A stretch of DNA of 64,000 nt from assembly GCF_900105685.1 (NCBI RefSeq), contig NZ_LT629781.1, positions 1,550,001 to 1,614,000 of the forward strand, in the 5' to 3' direction. The DNA comes from Verrucomicrobium sp. GAS474. GTDB taxonomy: Bacteria; Verrucomicrobiota; Verrucomicrobiia; Methylacidiphilales; GAS474. Positions 34,571-43,057 of the stretch are shown here, in pieces. The translations under genes were made by a program, and so were the position numbers. The notes beneath the pieces are model-generated. The model worked only from the letters and a program-made list of their open reading frames with translations, was not told the DNA's origin and searched no databases. The first letter of the stretch is position 1, and each line of letters begins with the position of its first letter.

Positions 34571-34679
34571 CAGTTAGAACCAAAATGAGCGGGGCAAAAA
34601 CGCTTTGCGTTCAACTGAATGGCATGCATTGTGCTTCGCTTCAAATTGAAACAAACCAGAAACACGATTCATAAACCCC

Positions 34680-35801
34680 ATGAGCTATTCCGCCACCTTG
34701 GATGAGCAGAAAACCGGTTCCTCCGGCTCCCGCCAGGAACAGATCGTCGAACTCTCCCGCCGCGTCGCCGACATCGCCGACAAGAAGATCGGCTCGATCA
34801 ACAAAGTGACGCAGGAAACGAAGATCCTCGCCCTCAACGCCCTCATCGAGGCCGCCCGCGCCGGACAGGCCGGGAAGGGCTTCGCCGTCGTCGCCGACCA
34901 GGTGCAGAAGGTCTCCGAGCGGGTCGCGAAGCTCGCCTCGGAACTCTCCATCGAGCTCGCCGGGTCGATCGGGAACATGACGGTCTTCGGCGAGCAGATG
35001 ATCGAGGCGATCCAGCTCGCGAAGGGCGAGCGGGCCGTCGACCTCGCGCTGAACGCCATCGAGATCATCGACCGCAACCTTTACGAACGCTCCTGCGACG
35101 TCCGCTGGTGGGCGACCGACGCCGCCGCCGTCGACGTCCTCCAGGCCGACCACCCGACCGATCCCGAACGCCGCCGCGGCGCGGCCCACAACGAGACCCT
35201 CTCCGCCCACGCCACGAAGCGCCTCCGCGTCATCCTGAACAGCTACACGGTCTACATGGACCTCTGGATCGCGAACACCCACGGCGTCGTCATCGCCAAC
35301 GGGCGGCCGGACCTCTATCCCGGCGTCGTCGGGACGAACGTGGCCCACACCGAATGGTTCCGCGCCGGGATGGCGACGAAATCGGGCGACGACTTCGCCG
35401 CCGTCGACATCGCCGCGGAGCCCCTCCTCGGCGGCAAGACGAGCGCCGTCTACTGCACCGCCGTCCGCGAGGGGGGCATCTCCAACGCCAAGGCCATCGG
35501 CGTCCTCGGCATCTTCTTCGACTGGGGCCCCCAGGCCGACGCCGTCGTGAAGGGCATCCGCCTCACCGAGGACGAGAAGCCCCGCACCCGCTGCCTCCTC
35601 CTCAACGCGAAGGGCCGCGTGATCGCCTCCTCCGACGGCAAGGGCGTCCTCACCGAGACCTTCCCGCTGAAGCCCGACGGCCAGGACAAGGGCTTTTACT
35701 CCCTCTCCGACGGGACCCTCGTCGCGTTCTCGAAGACGCCGGGGTATGAGACTTACAAGGGGATGGGGTGGTACGGGGTTGTGGTGCAGCGGTCGGAATA
35801 G
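34680..35801 (+). CDS. Soluble chemoreceptor-like protein: short signalling hairpin followed by a Cache-type sensor domain
   Basis: A 373-residue protein without membrane helices. Residues 20-110 are a compact MCP-type hairpin with the CheA/CheW-contact tip (ETKILALNALIEAARAGQAG and GFAVVADQV at 46-74). Residues 120-373 look like a double Cache sensor fold (NSYTVYMDLWIANTHGVVIA, SDGTLVAFSKTPGYETY). In normal receptors the sensor comes first and the hairpin last; here the order is reversed and the hairpin is much shorter than usual. Similar cytosolic proteins exist, from memory, in some proteobacteria. It may plug into a receptor array or act in a non-chemotactic pathway. No che genes are nearby. 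Confidence 0.8.
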   Translation: MSYSATLDEQKTGSSGSRQEQIVELSRRVADIADKKIGSINKVTQETKILALNALIEAARAGQAGKGFAVVADQVQKVSERVAKLASELSIELAGSIGNMTVFGEQMIEAIQLAKGERAVDLALNAIEIIDRNLYERSCDVRWWATDAAAVDVLQADHPTDPERRRGAAHNETLSAHATKRLRVILNSYTVYMDLWIANTHGVVIANGRPDLYPGVVGTNVAHTEWFRAGMATKSGDDFAAVDIAAEPLLGGKTSAVYCTAVREGGISNAKAIGVLGIFFDWGPQADAVVKGIRLTEDEKPRTRCLLLNAKGRVIASSDGKGVLTETFPLKPDGQDKGFYSLSDGTLVAFSKTPGYETYKGMGWYGVVVQRSE

Positions 35802-35807
35802 GGGGGG

Positions 35808-36092
35808 CGGCCCTTCGGGGCTGGCGGGGTCGACCCTGTACAGCTGGAGGCGATCCGCTTTATAGCCCAAGAGGGGCTTCGCCCCTCCTGGAACCTCCTG
35901 TTCTGAGGGCCTGAACTAGGCGGATGCGCTTTGGCGGCGCCTTGTCTCCGAACTGGATTAAAATCGGATGGTTCCCTGAGCGTCCGAGGGTACGGAGTGT
36001 GGGGGGAGACGGGGCCAAGACGCCTAGACTCCTATTGGGAGATAGGCCTTTTGGGTCGCGCTTTATCTACGGCTATGGGGCTGCCCCTCCCC
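35808..36092 (+). repeat. Intergenic repeat element, copy 4
   Basis: Same orientation as copy 1 and very like it: GCGGCCCTTCGGGGCTGG, GTACAGCTGGAGGCGATCC, GAGGGGCTTCGCCCCTC, ACCTCCTGTTCTGAGGG, GCCTTGTCTCCGAACTGGA. It then continues past the point where copy 1 stops, into TATTGGGAGATAGGCC and CTTTATCTACGGC, which is a degraded inverted version of the other half. It starts 7 bases after the receptor-like gene's stop. Unlike copies 1, 2, 3 and 5, the next gene (36135) reads in the same direction. Confidence 0.87.
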
Positions 36093-36134
36093 TCGGACTT
36101 TCCAAAGGGCATGAACAGGCTCTAGCCTTGATGC

Positions 36135-36422
36135 ATGAGTCTGTGGCGTTTCGATCAAGTCCCCAATGCGGCAACCCTCACGACCCGGCAGGTCCTGGAG
36201 GAGAAGAAGCCGATCCTCGTCGCCGTCCATTACGCGAGCGACCATAGCTGGGCGTTCCTCTGCGGCACGACGGACGACGAAAAGGATGCCCGCGTGATCC
36301 GCCTGGGGGAGGCCCATCTCCTCGACCCGACGATCGCCGGGATCTCGACCCTCCCGCCCGGCCACCGCGCCTACCGCTCCCTCGTCGGGGGGCCGTGGAC
36401 GAAGGAAAAGATCGAGGACTAA
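36135..36422 (+). CDS. Small conserved protein of unknown function
   Basis: A 95-residue protein with no signal or membrane helix. The pattern MSLWRFDQVPNAATLTTRQV, then HYASDHSWAFLCG, LGEAHLLDPTIAGISTLPPG and a final RSLVGGPWTKEK matches small hypothetical proteins I recall from many Gram-negative genomes, sometimes found as lone genes. The function is unknown. The 44 bases upstream contain the block CTTTCCAAAGGGCATGAACA, also present upstream of mfd, which may be its promoter region. Confidence 0.75.
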   Translation: MSLWRFDQVPNAATLTTRQVLEEKKPILVAVHYASDHSWAFLCGTTDDEKDARVIRLGEAHLLDPTIAGISTLPPGHRAYRSLVGGPWTKEKIED

Positions 36423-36458
36423 GGGGCCAGGGAGTCGGAAGGACGCCGCTTCGGCTCC

Positions 36459-36866
36459 TCAAATCCAATACGACCGCAGCGTATCGAGCACCTCGCCCTC
36501 CTTCAGCCCGAGGAAGCGGGCCTCGGTTGCGAAGTGTTCGGCCTCGTTGCTGAGGAAGGCGCTGCGGAGCATCGGGGAGGAGGGGGGGACGCCCTTGATC
36601 GTCGTCCCCATTCCTTCCTGGATTTCGAGGATCCCCTCGGCCATCAGCGAGGAGATGACCTGGAAGGCGATCTTCGCCGGGATGTGGAGCTCCTCGCTGA
36701 GCTGGTGGACGGTGGGGAACGCCTCGCCCGACCGGATCTTCCCGGCCAGCAACGCTTTCTTGATCTCGAGGATGATCTTCTTCCCGAAGACGCCTTTCGA
36801 CGTCCCTTTCTCGGCAAAGAAGCCGAAACGGATCGCCTCGATCAAATCGGTCGATGATTCGCTCAT
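36459..36866 (-). CDS. GntR-like winged-helix regulator without effector domain
   Basis: A 135-residue protein. Residues 24-90 form a winged helix with GntR-type features: LEIKKALLAGKIRSGEAFPT, VHQLSEELHI and IAFQVISSLMAEGILEIQEG. The remaining 45 residues are too short for a ligand domain (YtrA-like proteins are similar). It is convergent with the small conserved gene at 36135 and divergent from cysE, so cysE is a candidate target by position only. No operator-like repeat was identified in the 159-base divergent gap. Confidence 0.75.
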   Translation of the reverse strand: MSESSTDLIEAIRFGFFAEKGTSKGVFGKKIILEIKKALLAGKIRSGEAFPTVHQLSEELHIPAKIAFQVISSLMAEGILEIQEGMGTTIKGVPPSSPMLRSAFLSNEAEHFATEARFLGLKEGEVLDTLRSYWI

Positions 36867-37025
36867 GGAGCGTGGGGTGGGGCGGTCCCCCCCGGGCCGG
36901 CCTCCGGCCTGAGCGTAGCCCTCTCCGGTGCCGAAGGCGAGAAAACGTTCGGGTTTCGGACGATTCGGCGGGATGGGGGGAGGCTTGTCCTTTGGGCGGG
37001 ACGGGGATAGATTGTCACTCTTTTC

Positions 37026-37931
37026 ATGCACGCGCCCGACCCCCTTCCCGGCCTCACCGACGCCCTCCTCGACTCGTATGCCGAGTGCGGCGGGATCAAC
37101 CATATCGACGGGATCAACCTCCCGTCGAAGGACGCCGTCGCCGCGCTGACCGAGGAATTCCTCCACCTCCTCTTCCCGGGCTTCTACGCGGGCCGCCCGA
37201 TCTGCGGGAAGGAGATGCCCGGCCTCGTCCTGGAGACGTTGCAGGAACTCCGCCCGAAGCTGATCGACGAGATCGCCAAGAGCCTCGACTTCGCTCCCGT
37301 CCCCGGGCTGGAGCAGTCGGCCCAGGCCGTGGCCGACGAGTTCCTCTCCGCCCTCGTCCCGATCCGCAACATCCTCCAGACCGACGTCGAGGCCGCCCAT
37401 GCGGGCGATCCGGCGGCGGCGGGGACCGAGGAGGTCATCCTCTCCTATCCCGGCATCGAGGCGATCGCCGTCTACCGGCTCGCCCATTTCCTCTACCGGA
37501 AGAAGATCGCCCTCCTCCCCCGGATGATGACGGAATGGGCGCACTCCCGCACCGGGATCGACATCCATCCGGGCGCGACGATCGGCTCCCATTTCTTCAT
37601 CGATCACGGCACCGGCGTCGTCATCGGGGAGACCTGCACCATCGGCCGGAACGTGAAGATCTACCATGGCGTCACCCTCGGGGCCCGCTCCACCTACGGC
37701 GGGCAGAGCCTGCGCGGGCAGAAGCGCCACCCGACGATCGAGGACGACGTCACCCTCTATCCGGGCGCGACGATCCTCGGCGGGACGACGGTGATCGGTG
37801 CCCGCGCCGTGATCGGGGGCAACGTCTGGCTGCTGAACTCGGTCCCGCCCGATTGCACTGTCACGATGGAGGAGCAGCAGGTCCAGATCCGCTCCCGCAT
37901 CAAGAGCGAGACGGCCAACTGGGAAATCTAG
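37026..37931 (+). CDS. cysE: Serine O-acetyltransferase
   Basis: A 301-residue enzyme of the first step of cysteine synthesis, transferring acetyl from acetyl-CoA to L-serine. The C-terminal left-handed beta-helix of hexapeptide repeats starts near 175: HSRTGIDIHPGATIGSHFFI, then IDHGTGVVIGETCTIGRNV and KIYHGVTLGARS, containing the catalytic His/Asp region. The N-terminal 170 residues are the helical domain, longer than in compact bacterial enzymes. nifS starts 14 bases later, joining cysteine production with its use as a sulfur source. The start ATG follows a TTTTC stretch without a strong ribosome site. Confidence 0.93.
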   Translation: MHAPDPLPGLTDALLDSYAECGGINHIDGINLPSKDAVAALTEEFLHLLFPGFYAGRPICGKEMPGLVLETLQELRPKLIDEIAKSLDFAPVPGLEQSAQAVADEFLSALVPIRNILQTDVEAAHAGDPAAAGTEEVILSYPGIEAIAVYRLAHFLYRKKIALLPRMMTEWAHSRTGIDIHPGATIGSHFFIDHGTGVVIGETCTIGRNVKIYHGVTLGARSTYGGQSLRGQKRHPTIEDDVTLYPGATILGGTTVIGARAVIGGNVWLLNSVPPDCTVTMEEQQVQIRSRIKSETANWEI

Positions 37932-37945
37932 CGAAGGGCGCGGTC

Positions 37946-39121
37946 ATGGCCCCCTCTCGCATCTACCTTGATCACAACGCGACGACGTCGCTCGATCCCG
38001 CCGTCCGCGCGGCGATGGAGCCGTGGCTTGGCGGCGGGGGGAATCCGTCCGCGATCCACGCGGAGGGCCGCCGCGCCCGTGCCGCCCTCGATACCGCGCG
38101 GGATCGCGCCGCCGCCCTGCTGAAGGCGAAGCCGGGGGAGATCGTCTTCACCTCGGGCGGGACCGAGGGGAACAACCTCGCCCTGCGCGGCCTCGCCCGC
38201 GCCCGCGTTTCCCAGAGCGGGCGCGGGGCCCCCGTGCCGCGCCGGATCGTGACGGCGGCGACCGAGCATCACGCCGTCCTGGAAACCTGCACGGCGCTCC
38301 GCGACGAGGAGGGCTTCGCCCTGGAGATCGTCCCCGTCGAGGCCTCGGGCCGCCTCGATCCGGCCCGCCTCGCCGAGGCGCTGAAGCCCGGTGCCGCCCT
38401 CGTCACCGCGATGACGGCGAACAACGAGACCGGCGTCCTCCACCCCGTCGCCGAGATCGCGGCCCTCGCCCGGGCGCAAGGCATCCCCTTCCATACCGAT
38501 GCCGTCCAGAGCGCGGGCAAGGAGCCCCTCCCGACCGAGCTCGGCCTCCCGGTCGCGACGATGGCCCTCGCGGCTCACAAGTTCTACGGCCCCCTCGGCG
38601 CGGGGCTCCTCTATATCGAACTCGGCCTCCCCCTCGTCCCCTTCCTGCGAGGCGGGACGCAGGAAAACCAGCGCCGCCCGGGGACGGAGAACGTCGCCGC
38701 CGCCGTCGGTCTCGTCGAGGCCTTGGCTCTCGCCCACGAGCGGCGCGAGGCGGAGCACGCCCGGGAGGCGGCCCTCGTCGCCCGGCTCTGGGAGGCCCTC
38801 CGCGCCCTGCCCGGCATCCGGCGGAACGGGGCGGGGAAGGCGACCCTCGCCAACACGCTCAACGTCAGCTTCTCGGGGGGTTTGGACGGGGAGAATCTCC
38901 TCATCTCGCTCGACCTGGAGGGGCTCGCCCTCTCGAGCGGGTCGGCCTGCATGGTCGGTGCGGTGAAGCCCTCCCACGTCCTCCTCGCCATGGGCCTCCC
39001 CGAGGCCGAGGCCCGGGCCGTCCTCCGCTTCTCCCTCGGGCGCGGCACCACCGAGGCCGAGATCGACGAGGCCGCCCGCCGCGTCGTTGCTGTCGTCGCC
39101 CGTCAGTTGAAAGGGCGATAA
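37946..39121 (+). CDS. nifS: Cysteine desulfurase (NifS/IscS family)
   Basis: A 391-residue PLP enzyme. The N-terminus IYLDHNATTSLDPAVRAAM is the family hallmark. TSGGTEGNNLALRG, HAVLETC and HTDAVQSAGK contact PLP, and the Schiff-base Lys is in LAAHKFYGPLGAG. The catalytic Cys is in LSSGSACMVG near residue 330, on a group I-type loop with RPGTEN earlier. It moves sulfur from cysteine to Fe-S or thio-cofactor assembly. An earlier in-frame region exists upstream, overlapping cysE, but the MAPSRIYLDHNAT start fits. No iscU or iscA follows. Confidence 0.94.
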   Translation: MAPSRIYLDHNATTSLDPAVRAAMEPWLGGGGNPSAIHAEGRRARAALDTARDRAAALLKAKPGEIVFTSGGTEGNNLALRGLARARVSQSGRGAPVPRRIVTAATEHHAVLETCTALRDEEGFALEIVPVEASGRLDPARLAEALKPGAALVTAMTANNETGVLHPVAEIAALARAQGIPFHTDAVQSAGKEPLPTELGLPVATMALAAHKFYGPLGAGLLYIELGLPLVPFLRGGTQENQRRPGTENVAAAVGLVEALALAHERREAEHAREAALVARLWEALRALPGIRRNGAGKATLANTLNVSFSGGLDGENLLISLDLEGLALSSGSACMVGAVKPSHVLLAMGLPEAEARAVLRFSLGRGTTEAEIDEAARRVVAVVARQLKGR

Positions 39122-39229
39122 ATGCGTCTCTAAAAGGGGATATTTCGCTTAACAAAGTTTCCTCGGAAATTAAGTAATTTCCCCCCCTCACGGGAAAGCG
39201 GCAGGGGTGCTACACTCGGAGCTTTCTTT

Positions 39230-40114
39230 ATGTCTCTTAGCGATGCCTCCCTTTCCTCCGTCGCCGACGCCGTCAGCGTCCCTTCGGTTCCCGTATTGAC
39301 GATCCTCGTCGCCGACGACAGCCGGATCGACCGCCGTATCGCCGCCTCGATCCTCGAAGGACGGGGCCATCGTGTCGTCGTCGCCGCTGACGGGACGGCC
39401 GCCCTCGCCGCCTTCAGCGAGGGGGAGAGGAGCGGCACGCTCTTCGACGCCGCCGTGATCGATTTCCAGATGCCCGGCCTCGGCGGGGAGGAACTCGCCC
39501 TCGCCCTCCGGGAAGAGGGCAAGGCCCGCGACGGCGTCCGCCGCCGCCCGCTTCGCATCGTCCTCCTGAGCGGCGCCGCCGACGGGCAGGCCGCCTGGAA
39601 GGGGATCGACGTCGCCCTCCTGAAGCCCCTCGACCCCACCTCCCTCACCGAGGCGATCGAGACGGAAGGACGGGCCAATGCCGCCGCGCCCGCCCCCGCC
39701 CCGGCCACGCCGCCCGAGAAGCCGACCCTCCTCGCCGCCGTCTCCGGGGAGCAGCACGAGCTGGGCCGCGTCGTCTTCGATCTCGGCGAGGCCCTCTCCC
39801 GGGCGCGGGGCAAGCGGGCGCTCCTCATCGAGCTGGTGAAGATCTTCATGGAAGATTCGGAGACCTACATCGTCACCCTCCGGAAGGCCGTCGCCGAGGG
39901 GAACCTCGAGGTGGTCGAAAAAGCGGCCCACCGGATCAAGGGCTCCTCGGCCAACGTCAGCGCCCAGCTCGCCTCCGACGCGGCCGCGACCATCGAGAAG
40001 ACGATCCGCGCGACGCCCGTCCTCCCCGATGCGGCGCTCTTCGATACCCTCTATGAAGAAGTGACGAAGGCGCGGAAGGCGCTGGCGGGGTTCCTGGCGC
40101 AGAATCAGGTTTAG
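39230..40114 (+). CDS. Receiver-Hpt phosphorelay protein
   Basis: A 294-residue cytoplasmic protein with two phosphotransfer domains. The receiver covers about 22-147: acidic pair DD29-30, phosphoryl Asp D78 in VIDFQMPG, and K132 in LLKPLDP. After an Ala/Pro linker (148-165) an Hpt domain spans about 180-294, with H234 in AAHRIKGSSANVSA as the phosphorylated His. There is no DNA-binding or kinase domain. It may take phosphate from a hybrid kinase elsewhere and pass it on. No kinase gene is adjacent; the next gene is convergent across a repeat. Confidence 0.88.
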   Translation: MSLSDASLSSVADAVSVPSVPVLTILVADDSRIDRRIAASILEGRGHRVVVAADGTAALAAFSEGERSGTLFDAAVIDFQMPGLGGEELALALREEGKARDGVRRRPLRIVLLSGAADGQAAWKGIDVALLKPLDPTSLTEAIETEGRANAAAPAPAPATPPEKPTLLAAVSGEQHELGRVVFDLGEALSRARGKRALLIELVKIFMEDSETYIVTLRKAVAEGNLEVVEKAAHRIKGSSANVSAQLASDAAATIEKTIRATPVLPDAALFDTLYEEVTKARKALAGFLAQNQV

Positions 40115-40136
40115 GGGGAAAGGGGTCGCGGGGGGA

Positions 40137-40645
40137 GGGGCAGCCCTTCGGGACCGGGTACATCTCCCTGTACAGGTGGATGCCGGACGCGCGTTTGAAC
40201 GAACGGAGGGGCACGCCCCTCCGGACCCTCCTGTCTGATGGGCCTTGGTGTAGATGGGGCGTAATCCTAAAGGCCTATCTCCCATACGCCCGCTCTACTC
40301 CGCTGGATCTAACCTCCTTGAGGGCCGAGCCATGGGAAGGAGCATCCAAGGATGCAGGCTTATCTCCTCGGTGCTGAACCCCTGAAGATATCTCTTCCAT
40401 ACGCTTCCCTCCCGATAGGAATCTGGGCGTATGGGTACTGCTACCCCTTCAGTACGTACCCTCGGGCGTACTGGAACCATCCGATTTTAATCCAGTGAGG
40501 AGACAAGGCGCAGGGGGAACGCGTCCGCCTAGTTAAGGCTCTCAGAACAGGAGGTCACGGAGGGGCGAAGCCCCTCTGTGGCGTTAAAGCGGATCGCCTC
40601 CAGCTGTACCGGGTCGACCGCGCAAGTCCCGAAGGGCCCCCCAAC
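40137..40645 (-). repeat. Intergenic repeat element, copy 5 (most complete copy)
   Basis: About 510 bases between convergent genes. The left end (GGCAGCCCTTCGGGACCGGG, GTACATCTCCCTGTACAGGT, GGAGGGGCACGCCCCTCC) and the reverse complement of the right end (GGGCCCTTCGGGAC, GTACAGCTGGAGGCGATCC, GAGGGGCTTCGCCCCTC, ACCTCCTGTTCTGA) are imperfect inverted copies of each other. Internal stems include GGGCGTA/TACGCCC, CTCCTT/AAGGAG, CCATACGC/GCGTATGG and CAGTACG/CGTACTG. No open frame in it has coding character. It is delimited by the stop codons of the two flanking genes within about 25 bases on each side. Confidence 0.9.
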
Positions 40646-40657
40646 CCGCGCCCCCCC

Positions 40658-41335
40658 CTACAACTCCTGCCAAGCCCGATACCCCGCGTTCCCCAGCAGC
40701 CGCGAGACGGCCTCGACCGGCAACCCCACCACGTTCGAGAACGATCCCCGAATCCCCCGGACGAGTTCCTCGCCGCGTTCCTGGATGGCGTAGCTCCCCG
40801 CCTTGTCGCTCACGTCGACGGCGTCGAGGTAGCGGGCGATGGCGGCGGGGGTGAGGCGGTGGAAGGTGACTTCGGTTTTCTCGACGTCGCCGGTGAAGCG
40901 GGGGCGCTCGCCTTCGGGGGTCGGGAAGACGAGGACGTAGGCGGTCTGGACGAGGTGGGTGCGGCCGGAGAGGGCGCGGAGGGCCGCCTCGGCCTCGCGG
41001 CGGTCGGCCGGTTTTCCGAGGACGCGGGCGTCGAGGCTGACGACGGTGTCGGCGGTGAGGATCGTTCGGAGGGGATGGAGGCGGGCGGCGGTCAGCGCCT
41101 TGCCGAGGGCGTTGTACCAGGCGAGCTCGCCGGGGGAGAGGGCGACGTTGTCGCGCTCGGCCCGCTCGGTGAAGGGAATGCCCCCGGCGACCTCGAAGGG
41201 GACGCCGAGGGAGGCGATGATTTCCCGCCGCCGCGGCGAGGAGGAGGCGAGCAACAGGGGCTGCGGCCCCGGCGGCTGGGAGGCCGACGAGACGCCGGAG
41301 GGCGGAAGCGTCGTGGCTTGCCCCCCGGTATTCAT
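40658..41335 (-). CDS. maf: Maf-family nucleoside triphosphate pyrophosphatase
   Basis: A 225-residue protein with the Maf signature LLASSSPRRREI at about 27-38, the catalytic Asp in TADTVVSLD, LGKPADRREAEAALRALSGR and YAIQERGEELVRGIRGSFSN with VVGLP near the end. Maf proteins hydrolyse dTTP, UTP or modified nucleotides as house-cleaning enzymes, and were first linked to septum inhibition. The N-terminal 25 residues are Pro/Ser-rich and poorly conserved; an internal start is possible. The gene follows hpf on the same strand with 18 bases between. Confidence 0.94.
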   Translation of the reverse strand: MNTGGQATTLPPSGVSSASQPPGPQPLLLASSSPRRREIIASLGVPFEVAGGIPFTERAERDNVALSPGELAWYNALGKALTAARLHPLRTILTADTVVSLDARVLGKPADRREAEAALRALSGRTHLVQTAYVLVFPTPEGERPRFTGDVEKTEVTFHRLTPAAIARYLDAVDVSDKAGSYAIQERGEELVRGIRGSFSNVVGLPVEAVSRLLGNAGYRAWQEL

Positions 41336-41353
41336 CGGTTTGACGGGTTGAGA

Positions 41354-41707
41354 CTAGACTCCGGCGGCGATGCGCTTGGCCTTGGCTTTCCGAGCGGCGG
41401 AGACGGAGGTCTTCGTCTTGAGGGAGTGCTTCTTGCGGAGCTGGGTGTCGAGCTTCGCGACGACGGCGTCGATGGCGTGGTAAAGTTCGTGGCCGTGGTC
41501 CTCGGCGTGGAGGTCGGGGCCGGGGACGGCGAGGTGGACCTTCACGACGAAGGCATGCTTGTTCGCGCGGGACTGATCGTGGTAGATCGCGACGTGGGCA
41601 CCGATGAGGCCCTCAGCGAGGCTCTCCAGGCTTTCGAGTTTTTCCGCGACGTAACCATGAAGCGCCGCGGTGAGCTTGACGCCCCGCGGGCTGATGTGGA
41701 TTTGCAT
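41354..41707 (-). CDS. hpf: Ribosome hibernation-promoting factor (short HPF/YfiA type)
   Basis: A 117-residue protein matching the short HPF/RaiA family: MQIHISPRGVKLTAALHGYV at the start, EKLESLESLAEGLIGAHVAI next, and VKVHLAVPGPDLHAEDHGHE with LYHAIDAVVAKLDTQLRKKH. A basic C-terminus (KTSVSAARKAKAKRIAAGV) follows. It binds the 30S decoding region of idle ribosomes. The long form with a C-terminal dimerisation domain is not present. It precedes maf, so a small operon is likely. Confidence 0.93.
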   Translation of the reverse strand: MQIHISPRGVKLTAALHGYVAEKLESLESLAEGLIGAHVAIYHDQSRANKHAFVVKVHLAVPGPDLHAEDHGHELYHAIDAVVAKLDTQLRKKHSLKTKTSVSAARKAKAKRIAAGV

Positions 41708-41812
41708 GATTCTACGATGCCACCGAACGGGCCCGATGTCCAGCCGACGGGCGCTTTACCGGGGGTACTTTCGCCGATTGCATCGCGCCGTCGGCGCGCC
41801 TCGGCGGGAGCG

Positions 41813-43057
41813 CTACGAGACGTAGGTCGAGAACTTGATGATGCCGAAGAGGGAGAAGAAATTCCCGGCCGTGAACCATCCCCATGCCTGCGGTGATTTG
41901 TCGCGGAGGGAGGGAAGGAGGAGGAGGTTGAAGGCGACGGTCAGCGGCAGCAGGGCGCGGGCGACGGCGAGGTAGCCGCTCCAGACGGCGGGGCCGAGGA
42001 ACCAGATCAGCAGGGCGAAGGGGAGGGCCATCCGCCAGAGCGCCTCCTGCGGGCGGCGATGGAGGAGGAGGTAGAGGGCCTGGAGGTGGAGGCCGAGGAG
42101 GGTCCAGAGGGCGAAGGTTTCCTGCCCGAAGAGGGGCGTCGCCGGGCGGGAAAGCTCGTGGCAGGCGGCGGCGGCCCGGGCGAGGGCGGCGGCGAGGGGG
42201 AAGGCGAAGTTGTCGTGGGCGCCGCTCCCCTGCCCGACCGAGCCGGGGAAGACGTGGGCGACGTAGGCGGCCCAGGCCAGCACGGGGAGGGCGGCCAGGG
42301 CGATCGCCCCGGCCCAGCGGAGGAAGAGGGCGCGGCGGGAGGGGCTTTCCTTCGCCGTGATCCATTCCCCGACGGGGAGGAGGAGGAAGCCCGCCGCCGC
42401 CGCCGCCGTGTCCCGCGCCAATCCGGCGAGGGCGCCGAGGAGGCCCGCCCAGAGGGGCTTCGGCCGGTCGGCCATGACGAGGAGGGCGGCGGCGAGGAGG
42501 AGGGTGGCGGCGGGGAGATCAGTCAGCGCGAGGCGGATCGACTCGACCGCGCCGCCGGAGAGGGCGACCGCGGTGACGCAGGCCATCGCCGGGAGCGAGA
42601 GGGGGCGGCAGGCCCGCAGCAGGAGGGCGACGAGGGCGAGCCAGAAGAGGGGGTTGAGGAGGGCGTAGGCGTCGAGGGTCCGCGCCGGGCTGCCGAGGCC
42701 GAGGGCGGCGGCGAGGGCGGGCATCAGGACGCGCCGGGCGCGGTAGGCGGGGGCGTCGAGCGCCTTCTGGAGGGCGACGGGATCGCGGAGGGCGGGATCG
42801 AGGGCGAGCTGGGCGTAGAACTGGCCGTCGTAGCCCGAGGGGCGGACGTGGTGGGGCGTCTCCCGGAGCGCGGGAAGGGTGCGCGGGGTGAATTCCTCCG
42901 AGAACTGGATGAGGGCGGTGAAGCCCTCCCCCGGCAGATGGCGGGCGGTGACGAGGCCGCCGACGAGGACGATGAGCGCCGCCGTCCAGAGGGCGACGAG
43001 CGAGGGGGGAAGAGAACGGGGCAGGCCCTCCTTTCGACTATTGCCCGCGCCAGACAT
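41813..43057 (-). CDS. Polytopic membrane protein, AZOBR_p60025-type cell-surface glycopolymer formation family
   Basis: A 414-residue protein with about ten transmembrane helices. Following the first helix, the loop contains SGYDGQFYAQLALDP and later YRARRVLMPALAAALGLG, a pattern I associate with the AZOBR_p60025 family and related to GT-C glycosyltransferases (an acidic motif in the first external loop, here YDGQ). A lipid-linked sugar polymerisation or transfer role at the inner membrane is likely. Its start lies 20 bases inside the end of the upstream permease gene, so the two are translationally linked. Substrate unknown. Confidence 0.7.
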   Translation of the reverse strand: MSGAGNSRKEGLPRSLPPSLVALWTAALIVLVGGLVTARHLPGEGFTALIQFSEEFTPRTLPALRETPHHVRPSGYDGQFYAQLALDPALRDPVALQKALDAPAYRARRVLMPALAAALGLGSPARTLDAYALLNPLFWLALVALLLRACRPLSLPAMACVTAVALSGGAVESIRLALTDLPAATLLLAAALLVMADRPKPLWAGLLGALAGLARDTAAAAAGFLLLPVGEWITAKESPSRRALFLRWAGAIALAALPVLAWAAYVAHVFPGSVGQGSGAHDNFAFPLAAALARAAAACHELSRPATPLFGQETFALWTLLGLHLQALYLLLHRRPQEALWRMALPFALLIWFLGPAVWSGYLAVARALLPLTVAFNLLLLPSLRDKSPQAWGWFTAGNFFSLFGIIKFSTYVS

